Assembly (NCBI GenBank): GCA_029907055.1
Contig: JARYMO010000105.1
Span: 1 to 5,793, forward strand
DNA from: Syntrophomonadaceae bacterium
GTDB lineage: Bacteria > Bacillota > Syntrophomonadia > Syntrophomonadales > Syntrophothermaceae
Length of the DNA stretch: 5,793 bases
Direction: 5' to 3'
Shown: positions 1 through 5,540 of the stretch, piece by piece
Layout: every line of letters starts with the position of its first letter
Numbering within the stretch: the first letter of the stretch is position 1
Position numbers and translations under genes: made by a program
Notes under the pieces: generated by a model
The model's database searches: none
What the model was told of the DNA's origin: nothing
Seen by the model: only the letters and a program-made list of their open reading frames with translations

Positions 1-541
1 TGGCGTCGTACGCGTCCAGGTAGTGGCGGATGGGCTCGCCGAACAGCACCACGTCGGGCTTGAGCACCGCACCGCACTGGGGACAGGGGGGGGCTGTCTG
101 CGGGCAGGAGTTGATGTAAGAGGCGTCCACGCTGTGCGCAGGGTTGGCGAGACAGACGAAACGGTCGGCATTGCCGTGGATGGCGAACACCCGCTTGCTC
201 CCTGCGCGCTGGTGAAGGTTGTCGATGTTCTGTGTCACCACGGCGCTGATGCGGCGCTTGCGTTCCAGCTCTGCCAGTACGCGGTGCGCGAGGCTGGGCT
301 CAACCGGGGGGAACATGAAGTGCTGCCGGTAGAAGGACCAAAACCCCTCGGGATTGCGGCGGAAGGCGTCGATATTAATAATGTTCATGACCCGCTGCTC
401 GCCCAGCTGGCGGTAGATGCCGTCGGCTCCCCGGAAGTCTGGTATGCCGGCTTCCGTGCTGATGCCGGCCCCTGTCACTACCACGGTGTTGCGCGAACGG
501 GAGAGGATGTCGACGATGCGGTCCAGGCTGTCAGGTGCCAC
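1..541 (-). CDS. Sir2-family NAD-dependent protein deacylase (sirtuin), 3' end cut by window edge
   Basis: Sirtuins remove acyl groups from protein lysines, using NAD+ and releasing nicotinamide and O-acyl-ADP-ribose. Only the first 180 residues are present; bacterial members have about 240-250. Seen: the NAD-binding stretch GAGIST at residues 24-29 followed by GIPDFRG (32-38), TQNIDNLHQRAG (103-114), the catalytic histidine in IHGN (H122), and the KPDVVLFGE segment (161-169). Spacing and wording resemble the Thermotoga maritima Sir2 group. The zinc module is unusual: the expected first CxxC reads C130-L-A-N133, a further Cys is at 146, and the second pair C153-P-Q-C156 is intact. I chose GTG at 541 because AAAGGAG lies 8 bases upstream. 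In-frame alternatives are GTG at 547 and ATG at 565, but the latter would overlap the candidate -10 box. The gene is divergent from the cheW-to-mazF operon. Family assignment is firm; the substrate is unknown. Confidence 0.93.
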   Translation of the reverse strand, partial: MAPDSLDRIVDILSRSRNTVVVTGAGISTEAGIPDFRGADGIYRQLGEQRVMNIINIDAFRRNPEGFWSFYRQHFMFPPVEPSLAHRVLAELERKRRISAVVTQNIDNLHQRAGSKRVFAIHGNADRFVCLANPAHSVDASYINSCPQTAPPCPQCGAVLKPDVVLFGEPIRHYLDAYDA

Positions 542-549
542 GTGCACCA

Positions 550-556
550 CTCCTTT
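550..556 (-). promoter_or_regulatory. Ribosome binding site of the sirtuin, decides the start
   Basis: On the minus strand this reads AAAGGAG, 8 bases before GTG at 541. It lies only 2 bases from the GTG at 547, so spacing favours the 541 start. The ATG at 565 has only an AGGAG about 11 bases upstream. Confidence 0.6.
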
Positions 557-563
557 CCCCTCC

Positions 564-591
564 ATTCTAACACCCGCTCCTGACCTCGCAA
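564..591 (-). promoter_or_regulatory. Candidate sigma-A promoter for the sirtuin
   Basis: Minus-strand reading gives TTGCGA (586-591; 4 of 6 matches to TTGACA), a 16-base spacer, and TAGAAT (564-569; 5 of 6 matches to TATAAT). Transcription would begin near 557, leaving a short leader with the ribosome binding site at 550-556. It is the only AT-richer patch in this GC-rich spacer. This is a pattern match only, without conservation evidence. Confidence 0.4.
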
Positions 592-715
592 GGAGGGCCG
601 GCGCAGGGCGGTCGAGCAGGAGAACGCCGCGCGGGGGTTGAATACCTTATGGGTGACGGCGGGCCCCGGGGCATGACGGACTACGCCCGCGGTCGTCTTG
701 GCTGCGCGGGACGAC

Positions 716-723
716 GGAGGAGG
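716..723 (+). promoter_or_regulatory. Strong ribosome binding site of cheW, decides the start
   Basis: GGAGGAGG lies 6 bases before GTG at 730. The frame is open back to an ATG at 649, but that start has no comparable site and would add 27 arginine- and glycine-rich residues absent from CheW proteins. I see no convincing promoter for the operon between 592 and 715; TTGAAT at 638-643 has no matching -10 box. Confidence 0.85.
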
Positions 724-729
724 AATACC

Positions 730-1212
730 GTGGCGGAAGAAGTTCAACTGGTCGTGTTCACGCTGGCCTCCGGCTCCCAGGTGTGCGAGTACGGGGTGCC
801 CATCACGCAGGTGCAGGAGATCAACCGTCTCACGGCTCCCACCAGGCTCCCCCAGGTCCCCGACTTCATCGAGGGAGTCATCAACTTGCGGGGGAAGATC
901 ATCCCGGTCATCGACCTGAAGAAGCGCTTTGGCATGGAGGTTACCGCGACCACGGCCAGCTCGCGCATCGTGGTAGTGGAAGCAGGGGGCCACACCGTCG
1001 GCCTGGTGGTCGACGACGTCACCGAGGTGCTGCGCATCCCGCTGGCCAGCATCGAACCCCCGCCGGCGGTCATCGGCGGGGTTACCGCGGAGTACCTGGC
1101 CGGGGTAGGCAAGGTGGGGCAGCGACTGCTCATCCTGCTGGACATGACCCGCATCCTCACCGAGGGGGAAAAGACCGAACTGACGGGAATGGAGCAGTTG
1201 CGGGCAGGCTAG
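730..1212 (+). CDS. cheW: CheW-type chemotaxis coupling protein
   Basis: CheW is a cytoplasmic adaptor that links chemoreceptors to the CheA histidine kinase in signalling arrays. The 160-residue product has the size of a single-domain CheW and contains no receiver or kinase domain, so it is neither CheV nor CheA. Seen: the N-terminal strand QLVVFTLASG (6-15), GVINLRGKIIPVIDLKKRFG (49-68) with the conserved N52-L53-R54-G55 receptor/kinase contact motif, the second subdomain segment VGLVVDDVTEVLRIP (90-104), and the C-terminal strand LLILLDMTRIL (133-143). It is the first gene of the plus-strand run, 47 bases before acpS with no terminator between, so cotranscription is likely. No cheA, receptor or other che gene is visible. 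It could serve a chemosensory system encoded elsewhere or a non-motility CheW-like role; the sequence does not decide this. Confidence 0.93.
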   Translation: MAEEVQLVVFTLASGSQVCEYGVPITQVQEINRLTAPTRLPQVPDFIEGVINLRGKIIPVIDLKKRFGMEVTATTASSRIVVVEAGGHTVGLVVDDVTEVLRIPLASIEPPPAVIGGVTAEYLAGVGKVGQRLLILLDMTRILTEGEKTELTGMEQLRAG

Positions 1213-1246
1213 CGGGGCAGGGAGGCCCGACCAGGCCCGCAGGGGA

Positions 1247-1253
1247 GGGAGGA
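1247..1253 (+). promoter_or_regulatory. Ribosome binding site of acpS, decides the start
   Basis: GGGAGGA lies 6 bases before GTG at 1260. The acpS reading frame is open far upstream through cheW, but this site plus the family's usual N-terminus fix the start here. Confidence 0.8.
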
Positions 1254-1259
1254 CCCGGC

Positions 1260-1634
1260 GTGTTGCTGGTGGGGGTGGACATCGTCGAGATCGAGCGAGT
1301 GCGGCGGGTGGCGCTGCGGGTGCCCCGTTTCCAGCGGCGGCTCTTCACCCCCTCCGAGCAGGAAGAGTGTGCCGGCCGGGCTGACCCCTTTCCTTCCCTG
1401 GCGGCGAGGTTTGCTGCCAAGGAGGCATTTCTCAAGCTGCACCCGGAGCTGGCAGCCGGAGTCGGGTTCCGGGAGATAGAGGTCCTGCGCGGTCCGCTGG
1501 GCAAACCGCTGCTGCGGGCGAGCGGAAGGGCGCTCGAGAACCTGCGCGCGCTGAGGGTGGCAGAAATCGATGTCAGCCTGTCGCATTCCCGCAGTCACGC
1601 GGTGGCAGTGGTGGTGGCGAGGGGCGAACGCTGA
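1260..1634 (+). CDS. acpS: Holo-[acyl-carrier-protein] synthase
   Basis: AcpS transfers the 4'-phosphopantetheine arm of coenzyme A onto a serine of apo-ACP, giving the holo-ACP needed for fatty acid synthesis. The 124-residue product matches the family's usual length of about 120. Seen: the N-terminal GVDIVEIER motif (5-13) with metal-binding D7, RLFTPSE (27-33), and the hallmark RFAAKEAFLK (50-59) with metal-ligand E55 and K54 nearby. The C-terminal DVSLSHSRSHAVAVVVA segment is also typical. Start GTG at 1260 has a good ribosome binding site. It lies 47 bases after cheW and 13 bases before the NAD(P)HX repair gene. AcpS next to that gene and upstream of alr is a familiar Bacillota order, which supports the call. 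No key residue is missing. Confidence 0.96.
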   Translation: MLLVGVDIVEIERVRRVALRVPRFQRRLFTPSEQEECAGRADPFPSLAARFAAKEAFLKLHPELAAGVGFREIEVLRGPLGKPLLRASGRALENLRALRVAEIDVSLSHSRSHAVAVVVARGER

Positions 1635-1647
1635 GAGGGTGGTGGCA

Positions 1648-3201
1648 GTGAAGGTCGTATCCGCGCGACAGATGCGGGCCATCGACCAGCTCGCCATGAG
1701 CGAGTTCGGCATTCCCGGTATCGTGCTGATGGAGAATGCCGGTCTGCAGGTGGTGGAGGCAGTGCGCACCGCCCTGCAGGGACTGAACAAGGGTGCGGTG
1801 GTGGTGGTCTGCGGCACGGGCAACAATGGCGGCGATGGCATGGTGGTGGCGCGCCACCTGCTGCAGGCCGGCCTGCACGTGGAGTCCTTCCTGGTCGGGG
1901 AAGAAAGCGGGTTGACGGCTGACGCGCTGACCAACTACACTATCCTGCGGGCGCTGGGAGCCGTTCCCCGGCCGGTGCGCCGGGAAGAAGACCTGGAAGG
2001 GCTGGCCCACGCGCTGGTGCGCAGTGACCTGGTGGTGGATGCCCTTTTCGGCACCGGTTTTCACGGGCAGCTGCCGCCGCTGGCAGCCGGGGTGGTGCGG
2101 GTGCTCAACGCCTCGGGGCGGCCGGTGGTGTCGGTCGACATTCCCTCGGGGGTGGACGCCGACAGCGGACGCGTGGCGGGAGAGGCAGTGCAGGCCACCT
2201 GGACGGTGACCCTGGGGCTGCCCAAACGGGGCCTGTTCGCTGAGCCGGGCCGCAGTCACGCCGGCATCCTGACGGTGGCCGACATCGGCCTGCCGCGCCG
2301 GCTCACCGAAGACCCGGAGCTGCGTGACCATGTCGTGACCGAGGACATGGTGGCGCCGCTCTTCAGGCCCCGCCCGGCTGCCACCCACAAGGGCGACTTC
2401 GGACACGTCCTGGTGGTGGGGGGGTCGGTGGGGATGACCGGGGCGGTCATCATGGCCAGCCACGCCGCGCTCTGCAGTGGCGCGGGACTGGTGACAGCGG
2501 CGGTGCCGGCCTCCCAGCAGCCACTGGTGGAGGGGAGGCTGGTGGAAGTGATGACCCTGCCGCTGGCCGAGAACGGTCATGGCTCGGTGGGGTTGGAGGC
2601 GCTGCCCGCCCTGGAGAACATGCTGGGGGCGGTGTCGGTCTGCGCGGTGGGCCCGGGAATGGGGCGCTTCGACGAGGCGCACGCGGTGGTGCGCTTCATC
2701 CTGGAGCGGGCCGGGGTTCCGGTCATTGTCGACGCCGACGGGCTGAACGCGGTGGCCGAGGACGTCGAAGTCTTGAAGAACCGACAGGTACCGATTGTCC
2801 TCACCCCCCACCCGGGCGAGATGGCACGCCTGAGCGGACTCAGCGTGGCCGAGATCCAGGCCGACCGGCTGGAGGTGGCGCGCCGGTATGCGGTGGAGTG
2901 GGGCGTGACGCTGGTGCTGAAGGGTCACCACACGGTGGTGGCCACCCCGCGCGGTGAGACCTTTCTCAACCTGACCGGCAACCCGGGCATGGCCACCGCG
3001 GGCAGCGGTGACGTGCTGTGCGGGATCATTGCCGGGGGGGTGGCCCAGGGGCTGCGGCCTGCGGTAGCCGCGATGGCCGGGGTCTACGTGCATGGTCGGG
3101 CTGGTGACCTGGCGCGTGAGCAGCGGGGAGAGCGTGGACTGCTGGCGATGGACATCGCGGACCGGGTGCCGGAGGTGCTCAGGCAGTTCGAAACCGCCTG
3201 A
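1648..3201 (+). CDS. nnr: Bifunctional NAD(P)HX epimerase / ADP-dependent NAD(P)HX dehydratase
   Basis: This enzyme repairs hydrated, inactive NADH and NADPH. The N-terminal YjeF_N domain interconverts R- and S-NAD(P)HX, and the C-terminal ribokinase-like domain dehydrates S-NAD(P)HX, consuming ADP in bacterial members. The 517-residue product is full length for the fusion. Seen in the epimerase half: LMENAG (27-32), CGTGNNGGDGMVVARHL (55-71), DALFGTG (131-137) and SVDIPSGVDADSG (162-174). Seen in the dehydratase half: HKGDFGHVLVVGGS (247-260), GPGMG (335-339), VIVDADGLNAV (359-369), LTPHPGEMARL (385-395), VLKG (423-426), and the catalytic-site stretch GNPGMATAGSGDVLCG (444-459). I chose GTG at 1648 because the product then begins KVVSARQMR like other family members and GAGAGGG lies 8 bases upstream; an in-frame GTG at 1642 is possible but too close to it. 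It follows acpS by 13 bases. Both active sites appear intact. Confidence 0.95.
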   Translation: MKVVSARQMRAIDQLAMSEFGIPGIVLMENAGLQVVEAVRTALQGLNKGAVVVVCGTGNNGGDGMVVARHLLQAGLHVESFLVGEESGLTADALTNYTILRALGAVPRPVRREEDLEGLAHALVRSDLVVDALFGTGFHGQLPPLAAGVVRVLNASGRPVVSVDIPSGVDADSGRVAGEAVQATWTVTLGLPKRGLFAEPGRSHAGILTVADIGLPRRLTEDPELRDHVVTEDMVAPLFRPRPAATHKGDFGHVLVVGGSVGMTGAVIMASHAALCSGAGLVTAAVPASQQPLVEGRLVEVMTLPLAENGHGSVGLEALPALENMLGAVSVCAVGPGMGRFDEAHAVVRFILERAGVPVIVDADGLNAVAEDVEVLKNRQVPIVLTPHPGEMARLSGLSVAEIQADRLEVARRYAVEWGVTLVLKGHHTVVATPRGETFLNLTGNPGMATAGSGDVLCGIIAGGVAQGLRPAVAAMAGVYVHGRAGDLAREQRGERGLLAMDIADRVPEVLRQFETA

Positions 3202-3232
3202 AACGCAGGGGAGAAGGAAGAGGGGACCGGGC

Positions 3233-3679
3233 ATGAAAGCCAGAGACATCATGACCTCCGAGGTGGTCTACGTGACCCCCGATGACAGTGTTGACACCGT
3301 GGCGCGCCTGCTGTCCGAGCGCAAGATCAGCGGGGTGCCGGTGGTGGACGATACCATGCGGGTGGTGGGGGTGGTTTCCGAGAGCGACCTGATGGTGAGG
3401 GCGCAGAAGCTGCGGCTGCCCTTCTACCTGACGCTGTTTGACAGCATCATCTTCCTGGAGAACCCGCTGCGCTTCAACGAGGAGATGAAGAAGTTCACCG
3501 CGGCACGGGTCAGGGACCTCATGACCCGCGAGCCCATCGTGGTGGACGAAGACGCCGAGGTGGCGGACATCGCCGCCCTGATGAGCGAGAGCGAGATCAA
3601 CCGCGTGCCGGTGGTGCGCGAGGGCAAGCTGGTGGGGATCATCACCCGCAACGACGTGGTGCGATCCCTGGTGAGGTAA
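3233..3679 (+). CDS. Two-CBS-domain (Bateman module) protein
   Basis: CBS pairs usually bind adenosine nucleotides or related ligands and act as cytoplasmic energy or cofactor sensors. This 148-residue protein is nothing but one pair. CBS1 spans about 1-55, starting KARDIMTSEVVYVTP and ending GVVSESD (46-52). CBS2 spans about 92-148, starting VRDLMTREPIVV and ending GIITRND (135-141). Both endings fit the GxxT/SxxD ribose-phosphate-binding pattern. Between them is an insert of about 36 residues (56-91) with a hydrophobic, aromatic core, LPFYLTLFDSIIFLENPLRF (62-81). I have seen similar inserts in stand-alone clostridial CBS proteins, but no function follows from that. Start ATG at 3233 has AGGGG 7 bases upstream. 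It lies 31 bases after the NAD(P)HX gene and 2 bases before alr, so it is probably coexpressed and translationally coupled with alr. The ligand and target are unknown. Confidence 0.93.
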   Translation: MKARDIMTSEVVYVTPDDSVDTVARLLSERKISGVPVVDDTMRVVGVVSESDLMVRAQKLRLPFYLTLFDSIIFLENPLRFNEEMKKFTAARVRDLMTREPIVVDEDAEVADIAALMSESEINRVPVVREGKLVGIITRNDVVRSLVR

Positions 3680-3681
3680 TC

Positions 3682-4851
3682 ATGCACTGCGGGAGGCCCA
3701 CCTGGGCGGAAATCGACCTGGGGGCGGTGGCCCACAACCTGGCAGAGGCGCGGCGCTGGCTGGCCGGGGGGGCGCGCATCATGCCGGTCATCAAGGCCAA
3801 TGCCTATGGACACGGCATCGTGGAAGTGGCGCGCGTCTGCGAACGGCAAGGGGTCGCCATGCTGGGCGTGGCCCTGCTCGACGAAGCCCTGCAGCTGCGT
3901 GAGGCGGGGATTACCGCCTCCCCGCTGCTGGTGCTGGGGTATACCCCGGACAGCGATCTGGTAGAGGCGATTGAACTGGGCATCCGCCTGACGGTCTTCG
4001 ACCGCCGGGGAGCGCAGGCCGCCTCCCGCGCGGCCCTGGCCTGCGGCAAGGTCGCCCGCCTGCACGTCAAGGTGGACACCGGCATGGGCAGGCTGGGGTT
4101 CTTCCCCGACGATGCGGGCCTGGCGGCCATGGAGGAAGTATGGCGACTGCCCGGCGTGGAGGTGGAAGGGGTATTCACCCACTTCGCGCTGGCGGACGCG
4201 GCGGACAAGACCTACACGCACTGGCAGCTGGGAAGATTCCGGTACGTGCTGGAGCGACTGCAGGGAGCCGGCTTACGGCCCCCTATCGTGCACGCCGCCA
4301 ATACCGCGGCACTGATGGACGTGCCGGAGGCCCATTTCGACATGGTGCGGCTGGGCATCGGCCTCTACGGGCTGCAGCCTTCTCCGGAGATACGCAACCG
4401 TGAGCTGCAGTGGCAACCGGCAATGCGGTTGCTCAGCACGGTGGTGATGCTGAAGGAGGTGCCGCCGGGGTACTCTATAAGCTACGGCTGCACCTATACC
4501 ACCTCCCGCCCCACCAGGGTGGCCACGGTGCCCATCGGCTACGCCGACGGGTACACCCGGTTGCTGTCCGGCAAGGTGCATGCGGTGGTCAAGGGGCAGC
4601 GCGTGCCCTGCATCGGGCGCATCTGCATGGACCAGTGCATGTTCGACGTCACCGATGTGCCCGGCGTGGCGGAGGGGGACCAGGTGGTGCTGTTCGGGCG
4701 CCCCGAGGACGGGGTGACGGCTGACGAGCTGGCGGCCGCCCTGGGCACCATTAACTACGAGATCGTGTGCATGGTGGGTCCGCGGGTCAAGCGGGTGTAC
4801 CTGGACGCCCAGCCCGGGCCAGAGGAGAGCGCACCCGGAGTGCGAGTTTGA
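3682..4851 (+). CDS. alr: Alanine racemase (PLP-dependent)
   Basis: Alr interconverts L- and D-alanine and supplies D-alanine for peptidoglycan. The 389-residue product is full length. Seen: the N-terminal RPTWAEIDLGAVAHNL (5-20), the PLP-binding lysine K38 in VIKANAYGHG, LHVKVDTGMGRLGF (127-140) containing K130 at the position carbamylated in the Geobacillus enzyme and R137, HAANTAA (204-210), MVRLGIGLYG (221-230), catalytic Y268 in SISYG, VPIGYADGYTR (283-293) and GRICMDQ (312-318). Both catalytic bases, K38 and Y268, are present. ATG at 3682 starts 2 bases after the CBS stop codon, and GGTGAGG overlapping the end of the CBS gene serves as its ribosome binding site, a layout suited to translational coupling. 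The last 15 or so residues are a glycine-, proline- and glutamate-rich tail past the usual core. It sits immediately upstream of the toxin-antitoxin pair, as in B. subtilis. Confidence 0.97.
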   Translation: MHCGRPTWAEIDLGAVAHNLAEARRWLAGGARIMPVIKANAYGHGIVEVARVCERQGVAMLGVALLDEALQLREAGITASPLLVLGYTPDSDLVEAIELGIRLTVFDRRGAQAASRAALACGKVARLHVKVDTGMGRLGFFPDDAGLAAMEEVWRLPGVEVEGVFTHFALADAADKTYTHWQLGRFRYVLERLQGAGLRPPIVHAANTAALMDVPEAHFDMVRLGIGLYGLQPSPEIRNRELQWQPAMRLLSTVVMLKEVPPGYSISYGCTYTTSRPTRVATVPIGYADGYTRLLSGKVHAVVKGQRVPCIGRICMDQCMFDVTDVPGVAEGDQVVLFGRPEDGVTADELAAALGTINYEIVCMVGPRVKRVYLDAQPGPEESAPGVRV

Positions 4852-4868
4852 GGGAGGAGGGGGACTCG

Positions 4869-5135
4869 GTGACAGCTCTGGTGGAACTACGGGTGGCCGT
4901 TCCCGAGAGTCTCTTGCGCGAGCTGGACAGCCTGCTGGTGGCAGAGGAGCGTCCGCGGGCTGAGGTCATCTGCGAGGCCATCACCAGCTACGTGTGGCAG
5001 CGAAAGCGGCTGGTGCGGGAGCAGATGAAGTCGGGGTACGAGGAGATGGCGGAGATCAACCTGCGGGTGGTGCGGGAGTGCCAGAGCCTGGAACACGAGG
5101 CGCTGTTGCACTGCCTGGCGGTGCTGGTGGAGTGA
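4869..5135 (+). CDS. mazE: Ribbon-helix-helix antitoxin, EndoAI/MazE type
   Basis: The product should bind and neutralise the MazF next door and, through its N-terminal DNA-binding fold, may repress the operon. It has 88 residues, close to B. subtilis EndoAI. Seen: an N-terminal strand LVELRVAVPESLLRELDSLL (4-23), then a helix-turn-helix pair ERPRAEVICEAITSYV (27-42), giving the ribbon-helix-helix pattern. The stretch MKSGYEEMAEINL (53-65) matches the conserved MRRGYMEMAKINL of EndoAI, the toxin-contacting region. A short acidic tail LEHEA (74-78) follows. Start GTG at 4869 has a very strong GGGAGGAGGGGG (4852-4863) site starting directly after the alr stop codon. The frame is open upstream within alr, but that part is a shadow. 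The stop codon TGA at 5133-5135 overlaps an ATG in the mazF frame, consistent with coupled translation. Confidence 0.92.
   Translation: MTALVELRVAVPESLLRELDSLLVAEERPRAEVICEAITSYVWQRKRLVREQMKSGYEEMAEINLRVVRECQSLEHEALLHCLAVLVE
5126..5132 (+). promoter_or_regulatory. Ribosome binding site of mazF inside the antitoxin gene
   Basis: GGTGGAG lies 8 bases before ATG at 5141 but only 2 bases before the in-frame ATG at 5135. Spacing therefore favours 5141, which also gives the 116-residue length of B. subtilis EndoA. Its placement inside the last codons of mazE suggests translational coupling of toxin to antitoxin. Confidence 0.7.
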
Positions 5136-5140
5136 TGGGC

Positions 5141-5491
5141 ATGGCGATCAAGCGGGGCGAAGTATACTTCGCGCAGCTGAACCCGGTGGTGGGGTCGGAG
5201 CAGGGTGGCATCAGGCCAGTGCTGGTGGTCCAGAACGACATCGGCAACCAGTACAGCCCCACGACCATCGTGCTGGCGATCACCTCCCAGATCAACAAGG
5301 CCAAGCTGCCTACCCACGTGGAGCTGAAGGCCGACAAGTACGGACTGGACCGGGATTCGGTCATCCTGGGCGAGCAGATCCGCACCATCGACAAGACGCG
5401 CCTCAAGCAACGTGTCACCACCCTGGGCGAGGAAACCATGGCCCGGGTGAACCGGGCGCTGGAGATCAGCCTGGGCCTGTCGGATATCTAG
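5141..5491 (+). CDS. mazF: MazF/EndoA-type mRNA interferase toxin
   Basis: MazF is a sequence-specific, ribosome-independent endoribonuclease that cuts single-stranded mRNA and slows growth when not held by its antitoxin. The product has 116 residues, the same as B. subtilis EndoA (NdoA), and is very similar over its length. Seen: KRGEVYFAQLNPVVGSEQGG (4-23), IRPVLVVQNDIGN (24-36) with R25, and AITSQINKAKLPTHVE (46-61) with T48; R25 and T48 are the positions known to be needed for EndoA catalysis. Then come RDSVILGEQIRTIDK and a C-terminal helix ending LEISLGLSDI. The close match makes U^ACAU cleavage, the B. subtilis specificity, the best guess, but this is inference. It is the last gene before the terminator and follows the antitoxin with a 5-base gap. 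No truncation or lost residue is apparent. Confidence 0.97.
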   Translation: MAIKRGEVYFAQLNPVVGSEQGGIRPVLVVQNDIGNQYSPTTIVLAITSQINKAKLPTHVELKADKYGLDRDSVILGEQIRTIDKTRLKQRVTTLGEETMARVNRALEISLGLSDI

Positions 5492-5511
5492 GGCCAGGGG
5501 CGTACATAACC

Positions 5512-5540
5512 GGGACAGGCCTTCGCGGCCTGTCCTTCTT
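5512..5540 (+). terminator. Intrinsic terminator after mazF
   Basis: A perfect 9-base-pair stem, GGACAGGCC (5513-5521) with GGCCTGTCC (5527-5535), closes a 5-base loop TTCGC and is followed by the T-rich TTCTT (5536-5540). It begins 20 bases after the mazF stop codon and marks the end of the cheW-to-mazF run. Confidence 0.88.

Noticed and set aside
71..156. A frameshift as the cause of the unusual sirtuin zinc module
   Set aside because: The same frame carries TQNIDNLHQRAG and IHGN before it and CPQCGAVLKPDVVLFGE after it, so no single frameshift is needed. Two compensating indels remain possible.
23..583. A 186-codon plus-strand open frame over the sirtuin
   Set aside because: The minus strand of the same bases encodes a sirtuin with several hallmark motifs; the plus-strand product resembles nothing and is a shadow.
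686..715. Possible hairpins before cheW: CCCGCG/CGCGGG and GTCGTC/GACGAC
   Set aside because: The stems are only 6 base pairs with loops of about 12-13 bases, no T-run follows, and such short complementarity is expected in sequence this rich in G and C.
649..729. ATG start of cheW at 649
   Set aside because: It would add 27 residues absent from CheW proteins and lacks a ribosome binding site, while GTG at 730 has a near-ideal one.
783..1259. Upstream extension of the acpS frame through cheW
   Set aside because: The extension reads as Gly-, His- and Arg-rich shadow sequence of cheW. AcpS has its usual length and a good ribosome binding site when started at 1260.
1573..3252. A 559-codon open frame on the minus strand opposite the NAD(P)HX repair gene
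   Set aside because: Its product is low-complexity and rich in His, Gln, Arg and Pro, with no recognisable domain. It mirrors the third-position GC bias of the real plus-strand gene, which has complete family motifs.
3424..4221. A 265-codon minus-strand open frame opposite the CBS gene and alr
   Set aside because: The plus strand carries two clear genes here; the antisense product has no family features and no start signal.
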